Shown here: one piece after another, positions 59,896 to 64,000 of the stretch
Position numbering within the stretch: position 1 is the first letter of the stretch
Layout: each line of letters begins with the position of its first letter
Assembly (NCBI GenBank): GCA_019414205.1
Contig: DXML01000001.1
Span: forward strand, 47,415 to 111,414
Reading direction: 5' to 3'
Length of the DNA: 64,000 nucleotides
Origin: Collinsella sp.
GTDB lineage: Bacteria; Actinomycetota; Coriobacteriia; Coriobacteriales; Coriobacteriaceae
Program-made: the position numbers and the translations under genes
The notes under the pieces: generated by a model
Seen by the model: the letters and a program-made list of their open reading frames with translations, nothing else
What the model was told of the DNA's origin: nothing
Databases searched by the model: none

Positions 59896-60190
59896 GGGGC
59901 CGGTCCCCCGCACATAAGCCGATCACCCCGGAAGCGGTTTGATCCGAAGCCGTTGAGGCGAACCTCAGGTCCCTTTTCTGCGAGCGCCCAGGGCGCCACA
60001 CGCGTGCACAGACTGTCGGTTCGACGAAGAAGCCTCAGCCGTAGCAACGGATTGCCCAGCGAGAGATCGCCGCGGGCGGATATTAAACTGCAAAGACGAG
60101 CGTCGGGAAGACACGCCGAGGTCGCCGCGGACGGGTTGATATAGGGAGAGGGCCTGACCCCATATCGTTGGGGCCAGGCCCGATTTTGCC
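59896..60190 (+). ncRNA. Candidate bridge RNA region and terminator of the IS element
   Basis: About 300 non-coding bases after the transposase, rich in potential stem-loops, ending in a strong hairpin GGGCCTGACCCC/GGGGCCAGGCCC at about 60148-60181 followed by GATTTT. The octamer ATATTAAA at 60080-60087 recurs at the right junction (60210-60217), as a guide segment might. The call rests on location and IS1111 biology; it is not demonstrated. Confidence 0.45.
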
Positions 60191-60214
60191 TCTTGACAAT
60201 GTCCTGCTCATATT

Positions 60215-60258
60215 AAATGCCGGTACGCTTGCAGAATCGTACCTGTTCCGATTACAGA
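60215..60258 (+). repeat. 44-bp direct repeat, right copy
   Basis: Identical to 58615-58658 and exactly 1600 bases from it. It forms the untranslated leader just before the ribosome site AAAAGGGG of the transglutaminase gene. Confidence 0.9.
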
Positions 60259-60270
60259 AAAGGGGCCGTC

Positions 60271-61614
60271 ATGCGTAAGCCTGCCTCCTGCGTCCTTTCC
60301 ATCGCGCTCTCGCTCGTAATGACGGTTGGTTTTATCCCGTCACCCGCGCTTGCCGAAATCGCCAGTGCGCCAGAACCCGCCGCGCAAAGCGCCGGCAAAC
60401 CTAACGAGAGCCCAGCCGAAACCACGTCGGGCCAAGCCCGGGCAAACGATCAAATCAGCGCCGCCTCCGGCACCAATGTAACGGCCAACGCAACGCAGCC
60501 GATCGACGCCAGCATGTTCAGTATCGAGGACACCGACATTCGCTACACGGGCAATCCCGTGATGCCCACCGTCACGTCGTCGACCGTGCCGAGCGACCAG
60601 TACACTGTCGCCTACGAGAACAACGTAGCCATCGGTCAGGCGACCGCCGTTGTGACCGCCGACGACCAGAACTACAGCGGCACCTGCGCGATCCCATTTG
60701 AAATCAAACCGGCGAACGCGGCCGCGAACTACCAGCACAGCACCACCGCGCAAAGCGGCGACATCACGCTCACCGTCCAATGGAACGACCCGAGGCTCGG
60801 CCAGGAGACCACGTTCCATGTGACTGCGACGGGCGGAAGCGGTGCGTACCAATTCCGCATGGACGCACCGACGTATATGGATCCCGACGGTAGCAGCGAA
60901 AGCGTTGCCGACCCCAGCCGTAACCAGTGGCAGCAATACACCGGCGAATGCACATCGCACGACTACCAGTTCGAAATGACCGCTAGCGGCACCTATTACC
61001 TGCGCTTTTACCTGATGGATAAGGCGGCCGGCGTGTACTATCTGCGCTCAAACGTGTTTGCGAGCGCGAACGACGACGCCTATCCGGCGGTCAGCGCCAT
61101 CGTGAAGTCCGCAGTCGACAAATGCAGCGCCGATACCGACGGGTCCGACTACGCCCGCGCCCTGTGGCTCCACGACTGGACGCTCGACCAGCTGGAGTAC
61201 GACCACAGCCTCAACTGGTGCTCGGCCGAAAGCGGCCTCACGCGCCACCAGGGCACCTGCGAAAGCTACCAGCGCATCTATTCCAAGCTCCTTGACGCCG
61301 CGGGCATCGCCAACGGCCGCATCACCGGTAACGGCCACACCTGGAACGCCGTAAAGATCGACGGCAAATGGTGCCAGATGGACCTAACCTGGGACGACAC
61401 CAGCGACAACTGGTACGGGGGCCTGGACCAGCGACATCTGTACTTTGGCCTGACCGACGAACTCATGGCTATCGCCCACTCCGACCACACGGCCAACTAT
61501 CAAAAGGACGACTACGCCTACCGTTCAACTGATCTGTCCAACAATTACTTTGTGCGAAACGGCAAAGCAGATGAATGGACAGAGAAGTGCGCCGCAGCCA
61601 ATGCCAATATTTGA
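60271..61614 (+). CDS. Secreted transglutaminase-like domain protein
   Basis: A 447-residue exported protein. The signal peptide ends SPALA around residue 28. A Thr/Ala/Ser-rich linker leads to an Ig-like/MBG-type module (about residues 85-148), a second beta module, and a transglutaminase/protease-like domain with Cys330 (HQGTCESY), His356 (GNGHTWNA) and Asp371 (DLTWDD) as the catalytic triad. It has no sortase motif or membrane anchor. It may crosslink or cleave cell-surface or host proteins. The ATG at 60271 follows AGGGG; its leader contains the IS-duplicated 44-bp repeat. Confidence 0.85.
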   Translation: MRKPASCVLSIALSLVMTVGFIPSPALAEIASAPEPAAQSAGKPNESPAETTSGQARANDQISAASGTNVTANATQPIDASMFSIEDTDIRYTGNPVMPTVTSSTVPSDQYTVAYENNVAIGQATAVVTADDQNYSGTCAIPFEIKPANAAANYQHSTTAQSGDITLTVQWNDPRLGQETTFHVTATGGSGAYQFRMDAPTYMDPDGSSESVADPSRNQWQQYTGECTSHDYQFEMTASGTYYLRFYLMDKAAGVYYLRSNVFASANDDAYPAVSAIVKSAVDKCSADTDGSDYARALWLHDWTLDQLEYDHSLNWCSAESGLTRHQGTCESYQRIYSKLLDAAGIANGRITGNGHTWNAVKIDGKWCQMDLTWDDTSDNWYGGLDQRHLYFGLTDELMAIAHSDHTANYQKDDYAYRSTDLSNNYFVRNGKADEWTEKCAAANANI

Positions 61615-61850
61615 CTGCGACGCGAAGCAGGCGGTTGCCATAAATGGGCACCGAAACCCAAGCTAATCCCGTTGCCCAAGTGCTAAATTGCCGTTATTGT
61701 ACTTAGATATAGCAGAGATGATATGAACCCCGGTGCTTTATTGTTTATCGTAAAACGGATACTGGGCGCCACCCTAACAATATGGCATTCAATGCAATCT
61801 GCCATCCATCTATTGGAACATATAAAACGAACGAAGGTCATAACATATTA

Positions 61851-61884
61851 ATAAGGGGTGTCAACTTAAGCTGACACCCCTTAT
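61851..61884. terminator. Terminator between the transglutaminase and YkvI-like genes
   Basis: A 13-bp perfect stem ATAAGGGGTGTCA/TGACACCCCTTAT with an 8-base loop; AT-rich flanks on both sides, so it can serve both converging genes. Nothing else was recognised in 61615-61850. Confidence 0.8.
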
Positions 61885-61912
61885 TTCAATATTGGTAAGT
61901 TAGATCAATACA

Positions 61913-62995
61913 TCACTTTTGAACCAAAGACCTAACATCATGGATAACCATAAATGCCATGAGAGCAAAGCCAAGGTACCCATTAAGCCCGTAAAGAACA
62001 TTCAGAAGCGGAGCGTAAGGAACCAGACAAGCGATAATGCATCCAATAACTCCTCCGAGAATGACGACACACTTATAACGTGAAGTCCCCTCAACGGCCA
62101 TACGCTTAACTCCGGTCCATAGCAACGGCACAGCACTCGTATAGATACCGACAAATATGACAACAGCAAATATAAGTCCAAGAAAAGGGCTCATTCTGTT
62201 AGCGAGCACAAGTGTTGGGATTGGCGCATCCCACACTAAATCGATATTTGAAATCAAAGCAACGCAGCACAGTGCCGCTGTGCCAAATATAAACAAACTC
62301 GAAAGCAACATTCCGCGCTTGACATCTTTTAATTGTTCCCTTGCGCCAAGCTCGCCAAGAAAAGCAGCAAACCACAGAATTACAAAGCCAGCATATGATG
62401 CGCCTGACGCCAAAGGATTACCGCCGCCAATCTGAACGACATCAAATACATTAGAGTCGATGGCAGATGAGCCGTCGACGAATCCCATTGAGCCAAAGAT
62501 AGACGAGTACCCAACTATGGCAAGTAAAAAAACAATAATTAGCGGACCGAGAAAGCTTAAAACTTTAACGATATTCTCTAGTCCGTAAACCACCGTTACA
62601 ACGGCCGCAAAAGCAAGAATCACAGCACCGACCCCATTGGGCAAACCCCACTGTTGCATAGCGGTCGAATTCGCACCGCCGAGCATTACTACAAAGCTCA
62701 TGTAGCAAAACAGCGCCGCAAACCAGTCATAGAAACCACCGATGATTTTGCCGCAATATACACCATAAATATCGCCGCCGCGCTTAATCTCATTCTTTGC
62801 ACCATTAATAGAAAAGGACAAATTGGTATAAAGATAAACAATAGCAGTAACAGCAATAACAACCCAAAACATACTGCCGTAGGAGGCCTCGTATTGCAAG
62901 ACTTCCTGCATGCTAGCGAAACCCGAACCGATGTACAACCCTATACAAGCGCCACAAACTGCAAGTACTTTTTTGAAATTACTCAAATCGCACAC
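61913..62995 (-). CDS. YkvI-like membrane protein
   Basis: About 360 residues with ten or more hydrophobic helices. It resembles the YkvI family of APC-superfamily-like proteins: VLAVCGACIGLYIGSGFASM at the start corresponds to the unwound first helix with a GSGFASG-type motif. A transport role is likely; the substrate is unknown. The upstream ATP-grasp gene stops only 4 bases before the chosen GTG (62993-62995), so the two form a pair; the frame also extends 25 codons into that gene, leaving the start uncertain. The gene is AT-richer than the core. Confidence 0.75.
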   Translation of the reverse strand: MCDLSNFKKVLAVCGACIGLYIGSGFASMQEVLQYEASYGSMFWVVIAVTAIVYLYTNLSFSINGAKNEIKRGGDIYGVYCGKIIGGFYDWFAALFCYMSFVVMLGGANSTAMQQWGLPNGVGAVILAFAAVVTVVYGLENIVKVLSFLGPLIIVFLLAIVGYSSIFGSMGFVDGSSAIDSNVFDVVQIGGGNPLASGASYAGFVILWFAAFLGELGAREQLKDVKRGMLLSSLFIFGTAALCCVALISNIDLVWDAPIPTLVLANRMSPFLGLIFAVVIFVGIYTSAVPLLWTGVKRMAVEGTSRYKCVVILGGVIGCIIACLVPYAPLLNVLYGLNGYLGFALMAFMVIHDVRSLVQK

Positions 62996-62999
62996 CAGC

Positions 63000-64000
63000 T
63001 TAGCGATCCAAATGCAGCTTGCGACGAACACTCGTCCCGAGCAAAGAAACCACAGGTGCAATATCGCCATGACGGCCTAGATAATACCTGCAATCTGCAT
63101 TCTTAAAATCAGAAAGCCATGCCCCCAAGGAAACTTTGCCTTTCTTTACGCGCTCGCGGTAGTCAGTAATCTCCACCATTGCAGTAAAACCATCAGGCAC
63201 TTTACGCAGAAGTGACCGATCAACTATGCCCGTGAGTTGAGAATCAGCCCATATCAGTGCAAGCGGCATGCCAGCACATGTGGAAGCATAACTCCAGGTG
63301 GAGTTCCTAAAGTTGATCTCGCCAAACCAAAGGTTGCCCTCTTGGTCCTCCAAAAACTCTATTTCAAAAACTCCAGTGAAACCAATGTCGGCCATGAGCT
63401 CGCTCAGCTTCGCCTCAAGCTCAGGATTTTTGAGATTGCCCACCGTCATATAAGGGCTATAGCTCATCGGAAGATAATAATTGTATGTAGACGCAATGGT
63501 AATCAACATGTCGCACCCCTCGGGAGAGGAAATGCCTTCCATGCATAGCTCATTCTTTTTAACGATATATTTCTGAACAAGCACTTCATCGCTTCGAATG
63601 GAATCGAAAGCCGCGCGAAGCTCATCTTCGTTATTACAAATGTGCATATCGTTTTTCCAAGCGCCCATAGTCGGAGTTATCGCTTTGGTAATCACAGGGT
63701 AATCTAGACCCTCTGGCACAACGCCGCGTTCGGTAACAACCGCATCCAAAACATTAAGACCGTGCTTCTGAGCTGCAGCGAGAATCGCTTTCTTATCCAT
63801 AAATGCTGTTACACGGCCCGCTTTTCCAGCGTTAAAAAAATAAGCCTTATCAACAAGCTCGTCATAGCGCTGATCAAGGTAGCTCTCAGTCGTATCGTCA
63901 GAAGTCAAGATAAACGGCCTGGGACCCTCACAACTTTCTATAAACTTAGGCTCTGTTAGACCATAATTGACATATAGGTGATGCCACCGTGGTATAATGG
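63000..64000 (-). CDS. ATP-grasp ligase-like protein (partial, N-terminus beyond window)
   Basis: At least 333 residues of an ATP-grasp protein of the carbamoyl-phosphate-synthase-like carboxylate-amine ligase type. Visible pieces are the preATP-grasp end (NAGKAGRVTAFMDKKAI), ATP-binding strands (DEVLVQKYIVKKNEL) and the Mg-ligand motif FEIEFLEDQEGNLWFGEINFR. The frame is open to position 64000, so the start is outside; a TTG at 63908 is probably internal. It is next to a YkvI-like transporter, so they could make and export or import the same small molecule (inference). Confidence 0.8.
   Translation of the reverse strand, partial: IIPRWHHLYVNYGLTEPKFIESCEGPRPFILTSDDTTESYLDQRYDELVDKAYFFNAGKAGRVTAFMDKKAILAAAQKHGLNVLDAVVTERGVVPEGLDYPVITKAITPTMGAWKNDMHICNNEDELRAAFDSIRSDEVLVQKYIVKKNELCMEGISSPEGCDMLITIASTYNYYLPMSYSPYMTVGNLKNPELEAKLSELMADIGFTGVFEIEFLEDQEGNLWFGEINFRNSTWSYASTCAGMPLALIWADSQLTGIVDRSLLRKVPDGFTAMVEITDYRERVKKGKVSLGAWLSDFKNADCRYYLGRHGDIAPVVSLLGTSVRRKLHLDR

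Larger units (their letters stand above)
58659..60214 (+). mobile_element. IS110-family (IS1111-like) insertion element
   Basis: The segment between two perfect 44-bp direct repeats. It carries one transposase gene, a 14-bp perfect inverted repeat near its ends (ATATGAGCAGGACA at 58661-58674 and its complement at 60200-60213), and a long non-coding right end of about 320 bases. Subterminal inverted repeats and a long right end are features of the IS1111 group, whose bridge RNA lies downstream of the transposase. A TTGACA at 60193-60198 points outward at the right end. Confidence 0.85.

Noticed and set aside
58546..59913. Minus-strand 455-codon frame opposite the transposase
   Set aside because: Pro/Arg/Gly/Val-rich shadow of the very GC-rich transposase gene, with no domain and no ribosome site.

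Overview
The window reads as chromosome of a high-GC Gram-positive gut actinobacterium of the class Coriobacteriia, most likely Collinsella or a close relative. This is inferred from the housekeeping gene order, a monoderm-style Pel locus without outer-membrane parts, Actinobacteria-like protein features and intergenic repeat sequences; no database search was possible.

Positions 1-29838 are almost entirely housekeeping genes on the minus strand. Read 5'->3', the right-hand block is rimP-nusA-infB-rbfA-nrnA-truB-ribF-dnaG followed by rpoD. After it come two tRNA-Asn genes, then asp23-fakA-recG-rsmD-coaD-(DivIVA-like coiled coil)-yceD-rpmF-plsX-acpP-rnc-smc-ftsY-ffh, the last running off the window edge. 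Stops and starts overlap or nearly touch in many places, so these are long co-transcribed, translationally coupled units linking translation, lipid synthesis, SRP targeting and chromosome handling. A strong promoter precedes rimP and is followed within about 20 nt by an intrinsic terminator hairpin in the leader.

Positions 26585-33518 hold a small lipoprotein, leuS, guaB, a ModE/LysR-type DNA-binding protein and a cystathionine-synthase-like protein that seems to lack its PLP lysine. The leuS-guaB gap and the gap after the ModE-like gene carry long inverted repeats that look like miniature mobile or structured elements.

Positions 33631-44745 (minus strand) are a tightly overlapping exopolysaccharide operon: pelD (SDR-like + membrane + GAF + degenerate GGDEF, split by a frameshift), pelE-like, a PelA-like deacetylase, pelF, pelG, a CotH-like lipoprotein, a VTC-type polyphosphate polymerase domain protein and a DUF4956 membrane protein. 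The pelD C-terminal half keeps an RxxD I-site, so cyclic-di-GMP control is likely if the frame is restored.

Positions 44746-58093 are an accessory island with mixed base composition and gene debris. It holds an AlbA/Schlafen-type ATPase gene bracketed by two copies of a palindromic element of about 225 bp, a perfect 22-bp inverted repeat before a tiny ORF and an unknown gene interrupted by an in-frame amber codon, a hypothetical protein, a 1218-residue STAND-type NTPase with a nuclease-like head, a KAP P-loop NTPase and a GmrSD-like DUF262/HNH protein. The last three are typical anti-phage or plasmid-defence families.

Positions 58615-60258 are an IS110-family (IS1111-like) element flanked by perfect 44-bp direct repeats and carrying subterminal inverted repeats and a long non-coding right end that may encode a bridge RNA. 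It separates a promoter from a secreted transglutaminase-like protein gene. The window ends with a YkvI-like membrane protein and a partial ATP-grasp ligase, overlapping or nearly so on the minus strand.
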